Assembly (NCBI RefSeq): GCF_000213175.1
Contig: NW_009799104.1
Coordinates: 1,567,214-1,631,213, forward strand
Direction: 5' to 3'
DNA length: 64,000 nucleotides
Origin: Neurospora tetrasperma FGSC 2508
Taxonomy: Eukaryota > Ascomycota > Sordariomycetes > Sordariales > Sordariaceae
Shown: positions 12,119 to 23,583 of the stretch, in pieces
Layout: every line of letters begins with the position of its first letter
Numbering within the stretch: the stretch's first letter is position 1
The notes under the pieces: model-generated
Databases searched by the model: none
Told to the model about the DNA's origin: nothing
The model's input: the letters and a program-made list of their open reading frames with translations, nothing else
Position numbers and translations under genes: made by a program

Positions 12119-15100
12119 GTTGACAGCAGCCTTGATTCCCGGTGATACCGGGAAACGCGAATTCGTGAAAGTACCAGAACGTCGGGTTGTTGAGTCGAGT
12201 CTCGTTCGGCGATGAATCGAAGTCGGGGCTCGATACTTATGCGGTCAAAGGACTTTTTACTTTACGTCTTCACAGAACGAGCAGTGAGAAGGAAACAAAG
12301 AATCGTTCAATTCGAGGTCGAGGTGACCAAGTAGAAAAGTTGCTCTATTTGGATGACAAGGAAGAGGAGACGAGGTGCATCGGAGAAGCAGGTGTTTGTG
12401 TAGCTGCTTCAGATGTTCGTACGATGAATGAGGTAATAGGCTGTGAATAAGCCAACGCAAGTCTCCATCAGCAAGCGGTGCAGATGTGGAAACCCCGTCG
12501 ATGCAAGGCTACCTTACCGCAGTTAAGGCTTAAACAAGTGATTTCGGTGAGCCAGGGCAGGTGACGGGAAGCACGAGGTCCCGCCATGGAACCAACTGAG
12601 CCAAAGCCTGCGTACCGGTACTGCGTGTAGGTGTAACACCTGGTTGTCACCCCGACGGGCTCGCTGCCCGGATCGAAGCCGTGAAAGGAGAGGAAAAGTT
12701 ACCTCCCTCTATAGGTAGGGGCCCCTATCTAGAGGTAGATGCCCTGGGGCTGTTTCAAGACAGCCGGAGACAAACAGCGAGCTTCAGGGGCTGAGGGATA
12801 CTGTACACTACCGACCTAGCACCGCCAGAGACGGGGGAGCCCCTACGGTTCCCCTCCCTCTTCCCCCGCCAGTCTCACGATAAGGGACGATAAGGCCGCG
12901 GGAAGCCCCACCAACACCCCACTTTAACCCCGGATTTGCAAGAGCGGAGCCAGCTGAAGACATGGATGATGTCTTTTCAACATCAGAATCTCTCAGTCTC
13001 AAGTTTCTCCTTCTCACAACTTCAACTTGGTCCATCAACGTCATCCATCTTCATCTACGCTTCTGGATATTCATCATCGCTCTTTCTTTCAAATCATCAT
13101 GTAAGCCTCCGTTAGCATTGGCTGCCGTCATCGGAGAGTCTCGCTAGAAACACCAAAGACACCACAGCCTATTCTAAACGACTGGGATGACTACCACCTA
13201 CTAAGATTCTGGCATCCACTTACAACACAGCCTGATACTCGGAGTTGAGTTCCGAGGCCTCGTCAGTTGTCTTCTTTGGCCTCGCGAGTCTTGCCAGACA
13301 ATAGCGCAAGATGTGGTTCCCGAGCTGCCATCAAAGAAAAAGACATACACGCCACCGCCAGGTATCTACACCGGCACGACTCGAGACTCTCTGGGCTCTG
13401 CGGATCTTCTCTTTAAGCTACTCAACTCGTCTCAACACGGTGTATTCGGTGCCTGTTTGATGGCTTTGCGGGAACGATTCGATGGTCAGAGGACGGCATC
13501 ATAATGCTCGATGCGCCTTCATCTCTAAAACCGAACTCGAATACCTACTCAGCGTCACACCATGCTGTCGTTCCGGCACATCATTAGAGGTAGCCTCAAT
13601 TTGAGTACCATGTAGTCAGGTTTCAGCGAAGGATGCGGCTCTGCGGCAGGTGTCCGCTTCTACCAAGACGAACCATCTGCTGCTGCAGCCAACGCCGTCC
13701 GACGATACCTACCTTGAGAGCTGCAAGGGGCTGCAAACCCGAGAAACAGTCACCCGAGGAGCCCAGTTCCGGATCTGACAGCCGACTATGGAGACAACTC
13801 CATCCTTGACTTCATGTTGGGTCGGCAAGCTATAGGGCAAATGGCCTGCACCACTGCCGAGTTTGCGATACTGCAGTGTCATCTTGTCTTCACCTCAAGT
13901 CGTGTAACGACTGGGTTGACTGATGCTGTGTAACGAAGAACCTTCAAGATTGGCAAGTCGGTAATATGCAGAACCGCGCAAATATGTCGCCCTGATTTTA
14001 CTTCTCTCAGTCTGGGTACTATGATTTACAACCGGCACCCAGAAAAGGTTCTTAGTCGTCTACGTCGATGTACAAGAGCAGGCGCAATCCAGCAACGATC
14101 GTGTTCCTTAACGTTCCAACATGGAAAAGAGACGGCGATGACTATTGTCACGATATACTCAATGTTACAGCTTGAGCAAGAGGACAAGTAGTTTGATTTC
14201 GTTGGAAAAGGAGCTGAGTGTCTTTTGAGAAACAGTCGGCATGGGCGGATATCATCACCCAGTCGGTCTCTGTCAACGATCGCTATCTCTGACCTTCGTA
14301 TCAGGCAATCCGGAATACCACAATCGGATCTCCAGAAGTCTCGTCACTGAATTGCTGTCTTCCTTTGGTTGTCAAGCAGCAATTGAGTTCTCGCCCCTTT
14401 CCCCTCTCCGAGTGACCTCCAGCAACGGGGGTGAGAGTGAACGGTTAGATTCGGACTCATTTTGCTCGCCGAGGCCTTGACTTGAACCTTTTCGATACTA
14501 GGCTAAGGAAATTGACTTGAGCATATTCCAAGAGGCTTCCGTCTCCATGACTCCCAAAATGTTGAGGCTGGCCAGCTCGATCAAATACCTTGTCAGCCAC
14601 GACTATGACTACAAGAAAAGGGGCCAAGTTATGCTTAAAGATTTATCCCTCGCACAATCCGGCAATGCCATCATTGGCTGTCGCATCCTCGGCTTGCTTG
14701 GGTCTCGCACTACGTGCATAGCGTTCGTGTTGGCTAAGATCCTAGTACGATCCAAGCTGGATGTGACATTGGACTGGGGATCAGTCCAGATTTCTGGGTT
14801 GCCCAAGTTACTGTCCAAGCAAAGCAGGATCCACGACGGCAAATGTCCTCGGCCCAGCCGCAAGGAAAAACTCGATGCATATAGTCCGCTCTCTGCGATG
14901 CCAGCCAACCCGGAAAAGGGGCAAATCGCCATCACGAACAGCGAAGCTCCAGTGAGCTATGCAGAGACGCCTTTTTCCAGAGGAGGGCAAGTGTACCATC
15001 AAGATGGCTTTTCAACATTCATGGGTGTCATCTCAAGAGGCTTAGGTCAGTTATGACAGCGGGCAAGGGAACCTCTGTTGTGAATAGGTAAAGGTGTTCC

Positions 15101-16547
15101 AGTGGTGGTTGTCTTCAGCCTCACCCCTTTTCTCCTTGCTGCCGGGCACTATTCTGACCTACCGACCAATACACGCTACCGGGCTAGTTAAAGCTCTAGG
15201 CTGGTGTGCGAAATGGAGTAGGCCGAGGCACCTCGAAGTTGGGGATCCCGATGATGGACGCAGCTGCGAAAAGTCACATGAGCTCGGGAGAACCCAAGAA
15301 AGGCTCTTGGCACTAGATCTACGGCTATGCTGGATCGTTGGCAGTGGAGTTCAACACTCTGTTTAGTTTTGTCTTCTGATCATGAAAACGTGTTGAGTGA
15401 GGAAACGTGGTCGAGCCCTGGTCCGTCGATGAGGAGGCTCGAGAGGATGCGGGGAAACCAAGCGGCGCCAAGTTTCTGGGGAACCAGAAATGGGGAGTGG
15501 CCCGCTCTCCAACTTTACAAGAAAGCCGATTTACTCGTCCACCACCACTACCAATCTCAATGGTGTTAACCAAAAGAGAATAACGCTCCGGCAAGCTCAT
15601 CATTAGCCTGTTTCTTTGCCCGGGGCTATGGGAGTTTTGGAGAGATATTCTTGTGCCAAACGGTTGCTGGGGTCAAGTAGCGGGCCACTGGAGATTTTGT
15701 GGATTTGACACTCGCCCTCCCCATGGGGTAGTGGACCCCCTTCACGGCCAGGCCCGTATCATGACACTGAAGCTTTGGGGAACCCTGGATAAACCTACAA
15801 CCATGACCGCTTTTATTGGTCAAGCTTGACGTTTTGAATTTTATCAACGGTGTTTGCTTCAGGCACCCTCCTGCCAGATCTACAACTTGCCCTTGGTGCA
15901 ATTGCCATGCGGGGGACGGGAAACGAGAACCATGGGTGTGAGCCAAGCAGAGGAATATTGCCGTTTGTTTGGTCAATCTCACGTCCACACCGGGCCATGA
16001 TTTGGAATCCGGGACTTGGCAATTGATGATGAACAGGGCAGAACGAGAGGGGGGAGCCTGGATGCTTCGTTTGCCTGGTACTCTTCATGCAAATGTACAC
16101 CACCATTACGATGTCGGTCGTGTCACCGTGAATGATGATAGGTCTGGGACCCTCCAGCTTGGCTTGCAGGCACACCTCAACCTCAGTCTAGTCAGCCTGG
16201 TAGTGATCGGCGAAGGATTTCTTTTTTTTTTTTGACTGTCACCGATAAACCCTTCCTACTGTCCATGTCGGTAGTTCCTTCATGCATCTACATGTAACCT
16301 ACAGGTACATTACTTACGTCCGCCCTCCCCAGCCTCAGCCACCCTACATTGTTCTTTGTTCATAATCCCTTCCTACAATCTTCACCTCACCACCTCTCCT
16401 TCTTGTCGCCTACTACTCGTCCACCACCGACCTCGCTCACACAAGGTCACCGTTTGAGTGTCTCATCTTCCACCCATCAGGTTATCAGCTTTTCTTTTCC
16501 AGCAACAGAGCCAGCTTCTCCTCGTCGACAGTACATCAGCCATCACA
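12119..16547. other. 4.4-kb region without an intact gene; possible decayed gene at about 13.1-15.1 kb
   Basis: This includes the upstream region of the REEP-like gene and the CT-rich leader of the MFS gene (about 16320-16540). Between about 13145 and 15060 there are stretches of protein-like composition on the plus strand, such as FVSGNPEYHNRISRSL near 14300 and a 179-codon frame at 14517-15056. They are broken by many stops and I recognise no family. An AGGTA palindrome cluster sits at about 12700-12750. The region could be an old pseudogene or chance open frames; no splice pattern rescues a coherent gene. Confidence 0.35.
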
Positions 16548-18335
16548 ATGGCCGCCGGAGTGTCGGAAACAATGACCTCGGAAAAGAGGAGGCAGTCTTT
16601 GTCCGAGTCTGACACCAAGGAAGGCTATTTTGAAAATGCCCCAGGGGCGCACTACCGCGCCGAACGGGGCCAGGCCGCAACTGACATGTAAGTCGCTTAC
16701 TTCCAGTTGGTTCAATACCTTACTCAGTTTCCTCATTCATCCTGCTGACCTTCACCCAACAGTCACGGCAACCCTCTCGTTGAACTCGATCCAGTGGCAG
16801 AGACCAAGCTCCGACGAAAAATCGATCTCTATATCATCCCAACGGTTGCAATCCTTTACCTATTCTGCTTCATTGACAGAGCCAATATTGGTGAGCGACG
16901 CGATCACTAGCCGGATTGATGAAAGGCACAGGGCTTACGATAGTGGACTGCAGGAAATGCGAGGCTAGACAAATTAGAGAAGGATCTGGACCTACACGGA
17001 TACGACTACAATACCCTGCTATCAATCTTCTACGTCGGTTACATCGTCTTCGAGATTCCAGCAAATATCGCGTGCAAATGGATGGGCCCAGGATGGTTTC
17101 TCCCTCTGACCTCGCTTGGTTTTGGGATCATGTCTGTCTGTATGGCATTCGTCAACAACTTCTCCCAGGCTTGCGGTGTTCGTTTTCTTCTTGGGGTCTT
17201 CGAGGCTGGCATGATGCCCGGAATCGCCTACTATCTTTCCCGCTGGTACCGTCGATCCGAGCTCACTCTACGTCTATCGCTGTACATCGTCATGTCCCCT
17301 CTGGCCGGCGCTTTCGGTGGCCTGTTGGCGTCTGGAATTCTCAAACTCGACCACTTCGGTAGTCTTCATGGATGGAGAATGATCTTCGGTATCGAGGGCA
17401 TCATTACTGTTGGACTGTCCCTTATTGGTTTCCTTACTCTCACCGACCACCCCGCGACCGCCAAATGGCTCAGCCAGGAAGAGAAGGACTTGGCCATTGC
17501 CCGTGTGAAGTCGGAGCGTATTGGCCAAACCGAGATTATTGACAAGATGGACGCTAAGAAGCTCAAGCGCGGCATCTTTAACCCCGTCGTCTTCTTTACC
17601 GGCTTCGCCTTCCTCCTCAACAACATCACCGTCCAAGGTCTCGCATTCTTCGCCCCTACCGTCGTCGCTACCATCTACCCGACTAAGAACATTATTCAGA
17701 AGCAGCTGTTAACTGTCCCACCTTACGTCGTCGGCGGCTTCTTTACCGTCCTGATGCCTCTCATCAGCCGCCGGCTTGATCGCCGCCAGATCATCATCAT
17801 TGCCTGTTGCCCACTTGTTATGGTCGGTTACATTATGTTCCTGGCTACCGAAAACGCACATATCCGATACGGCGCCGCTTTCCTCGTCAGCACTTCTGTC
17901 TTTGCCGCTGGTCCCTTGACCAACTCCCAAGTCAGCGCCAACGTCGTCTCCGATACTGCCAGGAGTAGCGCTATCGCTTACAATGGTAAAGCTCCCACAT
18001 GACACTCATCTGCTCCCATCACAGCCTTTCTCTTCTTGCAATCAAAAGCTAATCGTTTTGCTTCCCCACCTTTAGTCATGTTGGGCAACGTTGGCGGTCT
18101 TGTCGCCACCTGGAGTTTCCTGCCCTTCGACGCCCCCAAGTACCACATCGGTAACGGCATCAATCTCGCTGCGTCTAGCGGCACCCTCATCATTGCCCTT
18201 TGCCTGCTTATCTGGATGAAGAGGGATAACACCAAGCGCGAGCTGCGCAACGCCGAGGAGGAGCTGACGGGCATGTCACAGCAAGAGATTCAAGATCTGG
18301 ATTACAAGCACCCTGGTTTCCGATGGAAGCCCTAA
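16548..18335 (+). CDS. MFS transporter, anion:cation symporter (Dal5/allantoate permease) family
   Basis: Plasma-membrane major-facilitator protein of the fungal Dal5/Tna1/Vht1-type family, which imports small organic anions such as allantoate, nicotinate, biotin or pantothenate by proton symport. Exons are 16548-16687, 16763-16890, 16954-17985 and 18076-18335; phases agree, giving 519 residues. The N-terminus is hydrophilic (about 55 residues), then RKIDLYIIPTVAILYLFCFIDRANIGNARL, written here only as the family hallmark of helix 1. Next comes the loop through YDYNTLLSIFYVGYIVFEIP. The signature FEAGMMPGIAYYLSRWYRR (helix 4-5 loop) and GWRMIFGIEGIITV (helix 5-6) are typical of the family. 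About twelve hydrophobic helices are visible with a central loop after helix 6. The cytoplasmic tail ends HPGFRWKP. The substrate cannot be decided from sequence. Confidence 0.9.
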
Positions 18336-20190
18336 AAGTGCCGGTCCATGGGAATAAAGGAATGGCTGGAAAGGGGAATGGTGGCCTATTTAGAGGGTTC
18401 GGTTAATGCTGCACAGCAGCCACTGACCATCAATCGATATTACGAGTGGAGGGGCGCTACATAAAGGAATAGACGATGATGATGACTATAAGTTGGATAC
18501 CCAAGCAGAGGCTGCCGCTCAACAAACTACCTCTACCTATCTAATAATGATGATACCAGTTCAAGCATAGGTACCTATAGTAATATGGCACGCGTGCTTC
18601 TATCAACACCTCCATTCTCATAGAAAACCGACACTCCATCACCACAATCATAACTCGCGCATGACAACGGTGCGGGATACGTGCACCCTAGGAGCCTAGT
18701 AGAATCTCATGTCTGAGTTCGGAGGTGAGGCTTGCCAAGCGAGATCCTTCTGCATGGCACTTTATCGATCTCACCAACAGGGGCACAGGGGGTGGTGGTG
18801 TATTGACCAATCGCCATACCGCAACGGGAGATAGGCACTATACGTAGTAGCGAGCGCGGGATGATAGAGAGAGAGAGAGAGAGAGAGTCTCGGATGTAAT
18901 GGAACTTTGGATGCGACATGGTGCGGTGGTGTTGCGACATATCTACATCTGGATGGAAGGTAAAAACAGGGCTGGGTGATTCGGAACCAAAGGACAAAGA
19001 GATGCGGTAGACCACTACATGTAGCGTACCTACCTTTTTCGAAGTCCTAACTACCTACCTAGAGTTAGGTACTTTTGCGTCATCACTCTTATCTAAAGGT
19101 CGTGCGTGGCATTTGAAAGAAAGATAAAGAATTATACACAGTTGGGATTAATACATGTATGCATGGTCTCTTTGCTATAATCACCGTCGGATCCTTTTTT
19201 TCTTTTTTCTTTTCCTCGTCCAGATCGGGTAGTTGAAAGCCAAGTTTTGAGTGATGATCTTTCCTTGAGGGACAGGACGGTAGGCAATGTTTCCACGAAT
19301 CGGTTAAACTCCCGTCTTGAATGGATGTTTAGCGTAAACTTATTTATATGGATGGTACCCTCTTCTAGTTTTTCCAGTTCATGACTCCATTGCGATGCTA
19401 GTAGGTCCGAGGCTTCGGTTTTCTTGTAGCATCTTACGTACCTCTACCTAGAGGTATATGACGCTAAGAGTACCTTAGTATGTGCGACTAGAGGTAGTAT
19501 GTACGACCTCAAATTTCAAACATTTCAAATTTAGCTTGCGGCTCTTGGTAGGTAAGCTGTGCTCCCTCTCACAAAATACCTGCTTACTACATGCTACAAG
19601 CTCTATTCGCATTGCACAACATGTTAAGAAGCAGTGATGTTGTGGAACCTCGATTACTCACGTCAAAGACTGTACTTACTCTAGAGGTACTCAGTCCGGG
19701 GTAGACGGACTTTACTCGATCACCATGAGAAAAAGAAATTGCAGTGAGAGCATCACTCGCCCTTCCTTCTTAAGCGTTGGTAATAAGATAGTGGCTAATG
19801 TCCTTTGCCCTAGATGTTCAAAGGATGTACAAGCTTATTATCAAGGACAGACATTGTGCACTTTGGAATGTTTGAACGTGTGCGAGATTGAATGCTATAG
19901 CATCGTATTTGAATCCTTGGTTGAGTGCCATTCCTCGTGAGCACATCAATCGCTCTGAGCGTCTACCTATCACTGCGATATCAGTCATTTATTTGCACCC
20001 ACCGCCGAGTGTAGCTAGAGGTAGGTATGTTGCAGTCAAGTCCTCTCTCTCTCTCTCGAGCTTCTCTTTCTCCTGCGTGTGCGAAGAATAAAAACAATAA
20101 GAGAAGGCACGGAGGAGAGGAAGTGCCTACCTCTACTCCCGAAAAAGAAAGAACATGTCAAGATACAAAATATGCAAAAAGAAAAAGAAG
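18336..20190. other. Intergenic, rich in AGGTA/TACCT palindromes and simple repeats
   Basis: No coding frame is convincing. It holds an (AG)n run at about 18862-18887, a T-rich run near 19195-19215 and a dense set of TACCT/AGGTA palindromic words, for example CTACCTAGAG near 19445 and CTCTAGAGGTA near 19680 (see findings). Confidence 0.5.
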
Positions 20191-20289
20191 TGGCCCGCAC
20201 CTGAGTTGAACCGGTACCTTCCCCTCCACATTTAGAAAAGAGTCGTGGAAGAAATTAAGGGAGTGTGCTACCCATTACACCAACGGACC
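20191..20289 (-). tRNA. tRNA-like Pol III gene with a probable intron of about 26 nt; anticodon unresolved
   Basis: On the minus strand the ends pair as an acceptor stem: GGTCCGT with GCGGGCC, then A as discriminator. An A box (TGGTGTAATGGG) and a D-stem GTGT/GCAC follow, and a B box (GGTTCAACTC) lies in a T-arm with one mismatch. A T-rich run just downstream (CTTCTTTTTC) is a good Pol III terminator. The 99-nt span is about 26 nt too long for a class I tRNA, so an intron after the anticodon is likely. The anticodon arm does not fold cleanly. The least bad fold has CTCCC in the 5-prime stem and anticodon AAT (Ile), but it leaves a C-A mismatch and a T at position 37. A tRNA pseudogene is therefore possible. 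Confidence 0.6.
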
Positions 20290-23200
20290 ACGGGAGAAGA
20301 GCGGCTTGAGATGAGCTTATAAGGTCCAGGTCCAGATCCAGGTTCAGGTCTGCTGCCTTGGGGCTCTAGTCGGGACTCGGGGCTCAGGGGCCACGGCAGG
20401 CAGCGATCAAATTCGGCCTGTCGTCCGATCTGGTTGTCCGGGTCAGGTTGTCCTTCGGTGAAGAGGCAGGCAGGTTCAAGGGCAGGAGCGACGACTTGGG
20501 GTTTGTTGACATATAAAATCGTACAATACTGGTTTGTCAGTTAGTATGAATTGGATAGGGAAGTTCGAGAGCTCTTGTTGGCTTTCTGACAGAGGAACTG
20601 TCCTCCATTTGAAGCAATATAGGAAGACCGCAAATCAGTCGCAATAATCAGGGAGTGGAAGATGTAGAGTGAGACTAAATGCCGGACCCGGGTTTCCAGT
20701 CAGGGCTGTTCGCGCATCTTTGAGGCGCATGTGTATCAAAGTCCAGGGAAGGTGCATGGAACTGTCAACAAGCACCGAGCCTCGACAATATAGAAAGCAT
20801 CATAGAGTACACGTACAGTCGACATTGACACGTGCAGTCAAAGCACATCCTTCGCTTGAAGGTGCTTTCTGGTTTGTAAAAAGGGCGAGCATCCTTCTGT
20901 CAGCCATCTCGTGTTCGGAAGAGCAAAGGAGAGAAGAGGACATGAGCAGAAGGACGCATCCCAGGCGTGTAGATTAGGTACGCAAGACATGGATGCTCGA
21001 GACTCGTTTCGTGGTCCTGCCCAACAAGATTTCACGTAGCTCTACCCACCTACTCCTCCATGTCTTCGATCGTTTCCATCTCGCTCGCTCTCGGGAACCT
21101 ACCTTACTTTGCTTGGGTACCTATCTCCTTCCAGCGCCGGTCACTCCCCGTAATTGTCATACCGCCATAGACCACATCAGCACAGTCGTCTCGCACAATT
21201 GCTCAATAGGATACAGCAACCCGCCTTTTCCTGCCGAAAGTAAGCTTCATCGCCACCGCAACAGCCCACGGAGGAAACATCACCTCAATCCTCCCGTCCG
21301 TCTCCCCTGTCCAGCAATGGCTCGCGCCTGCGGTCAACAAGCCGTGTTATAAAGCCATCCTCACTGACGGCACGATGCCCATCGGATCCGTTCTGTTATT
21401 CCCAGTCACCTCTTGTAAGCCATCTCTTGTCATAACTCTCCTCTTCAGTTCTTCACTGTCCGTCTCTCTACCCCTCCTAAGAAACCAAAGGCAACTCCTT
21501 CCTCTGCCGCAGCGCCCTCTTCTTCATCAACAACCCTTCCCTCCTCCAAAGCTTCAAGCTGGAGTCAAACGGTCCCTTTCAAGCCTCCATTCCCCATACC
21601 GCACGAGGAGCCTTGTACCGGGTTGATCGTCAGTATGGCTACGGATACCTTTGTCGGAGGACAGCCGTTGCTGGTGTTCTATTCGTACGTGGGATGAACG
21701 GTTGGTGAGGGTGCCGGTGAATAATACTGCTTTTAGTGTTACGCTACCGAGAGATGGGAGGTGTTGAGGGAGTGTGGGACGCTGGGGGTTTGTGTCTTGC
21801 AGTGGTTCCGGTTTGGAGAGGGGGCGGAGCAGATGTATGAGAGTTGTGTTGATTCTGTTATCAGGCGTTGGAGTGGAGGATGGAAGTGCGAGAGGGAGGG
21901 ATGAGTTAACTGTGAGTTAAGGTCGTCAAGGGAGCTGAGAGGTAGGTCGTACGAAGGGGTTGCAGATGGGAGGGGACTCAAATTTGAGAATACCTGTAGG
22001 TGTTGAACCGGTCAGTTACTGCTAGGATGGAAGATAATGAAGGTGTATTCTCACATCAACCTTGGCATACGAAATACGGCACCAAGTGAACTCATCTTTA
22101 GGGCAGCTGCCTCTTTTGGTCATCAACAATTATCAACCACGTAGTCCGTGGTGTGGTCTTTGAGTCCGTCGTATTGTCCGAACTCGGCCTTGGGCCAGAA
22201 AGGGCAAAAGGCGACAGTTGTTTATATTGTATTCAAAGGAGGGCAACAAATCACAGCCCGGGCATCGTCGGCATTCGATAGTCCTGGGCCTCGGTTGGTT
22301 TTGAGATTACAACCTGTGCTTACGTCTGCTTATCGCATCTTTAAGATCGTATCTTGAGGGCAAGCAGGCATCTTTGATACCATGGAGACGAATCCAGATC
22401 ATCGTGGATTGTCGAGTCTTCTACGAGGTTGGAAAGGGGAAAGTCGGAGGGTCGCGTAAGGAGAAAGTTCGCCAAAGGGGGTTAAAATAACCGTTTTGAT
22501 AAATCGCCAATCCGGATCTGGATGTTCCTTGCAGTTGGAAGGCCGGCAGCTGAACTCCGAATTAGGAAACTTTTCGACATCGATTGCAGCACTTAGGTTG
22601 GCGACAGAAGTTGTCCACAGATAAAGATGAGCTTGGCGATACTATTAGCGTCTGATAAAACATATTTGTTAGCTCCATCCGACTTAATCAGCTGAAGGCA
22701 GCAGGTGAATCCTAGCAGTTCAGTTGAGGAGTGGTTCTGGCAACGCTTGACGGATGAACAATGAGAGGCACCATGCCCCATACCATAGGCTGGCTAGGTA
22801 GACGTACCTGTAGCACAATCCGAACCATCTCCTGCTATGAATACAATTTCCATAACTGGCAAAGAAATCCGCATTGCCACAGTCGTTCCGAGTGTCCACG
22901 CAGTGTGTCACTTGGAAATGGTGGATGACCATGCGGCGGAATGCGGGGCTTGGTCGGTTAGGTATGCAGGTGGTGCACTAACAGCGCCGGCTGTCTTGGC
23001 CCCCTCGAAATCTCGGAGGGCACCCCTCTGGTTGGTGCTGTCCTAACCTTTGGATCTCAATATCCGTCATCGGCGACATTGTGATTGGTAAAGAGAAGCC
23101 TTGGAGGTAGCATTCTTTATCGACTTGCCCGCAAAAGTTGGCCCCGCTCTGCTGATAGAGCTTATCGTGACTTACACCAACGACCGTCATTCATTCAACT

Positions 23201-23583
23201 AGCATCCTTAACAGATTTGTTAGTAGAACATGTCTAGCTCAGTTAGTGGTGCAGTACCCAGAGCTCCGATACCTATCTATCAACACCCACTTACGTGCCA
23301 GACCAACCTTATCGTAATGGCCATGGGAAGCAATCGACAAATGACAAGATGATTCGGACTTATCGACTCGAGATGTGTGTCACCTAGACCAACTGGGACG
23401 AGCTGTTGAAGATGAGGGGCAAGCCGGATACAAGTATCTCTGTCATCCCCCAAGACACCTCATGATGACCTCCCAGGTATTCCCGTGCATCACCAACCCT
23501 CCCACATATATATTCTACCAGCTGAGCTCTTCATTTTTCCTCGCTGCTCCCATTCATCACAGTTCTGAGCATCATCCATCAAG
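20290..23583. other. 3.3-kb intergenic region with one possible gene remnant
   Basis: No intact gene was found. At about 21480-21690 on the plus strand one frame reads as protein-like, Ser/Thr-rich and then PFPIPHEEPCTGLIVSMATD followed by TFVGGQPLLVFYS. It is flanked by stops and has no recognisable family, so it may be a remnant of a lost gene. The last 100 bases carry the promoter of the amine oxidase gene. Confidence 0.35.
23505..23514 (+). promoter_or_regulatory. TATA-like element of the amine oxidase gene
   Basis: CATATATATT lies 70-80 bases before the ATG at 23584, a plausible core-promoter distance. Identified by sequence and position only. Confidence 0.4.

Noticed and set aside
14517-15056. 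179-codon plus-strand frame as a standalone gene
   Set aside because: No recognisable domain, embedded in sequence full of stops; kept only as a possible remnant.
23230-23275. A-box-like TAGCTCAGTTAGTGG suggesting a tRNA
   Set aside because: No matching acceptor stem, anticodon arm or B box at the right distance.
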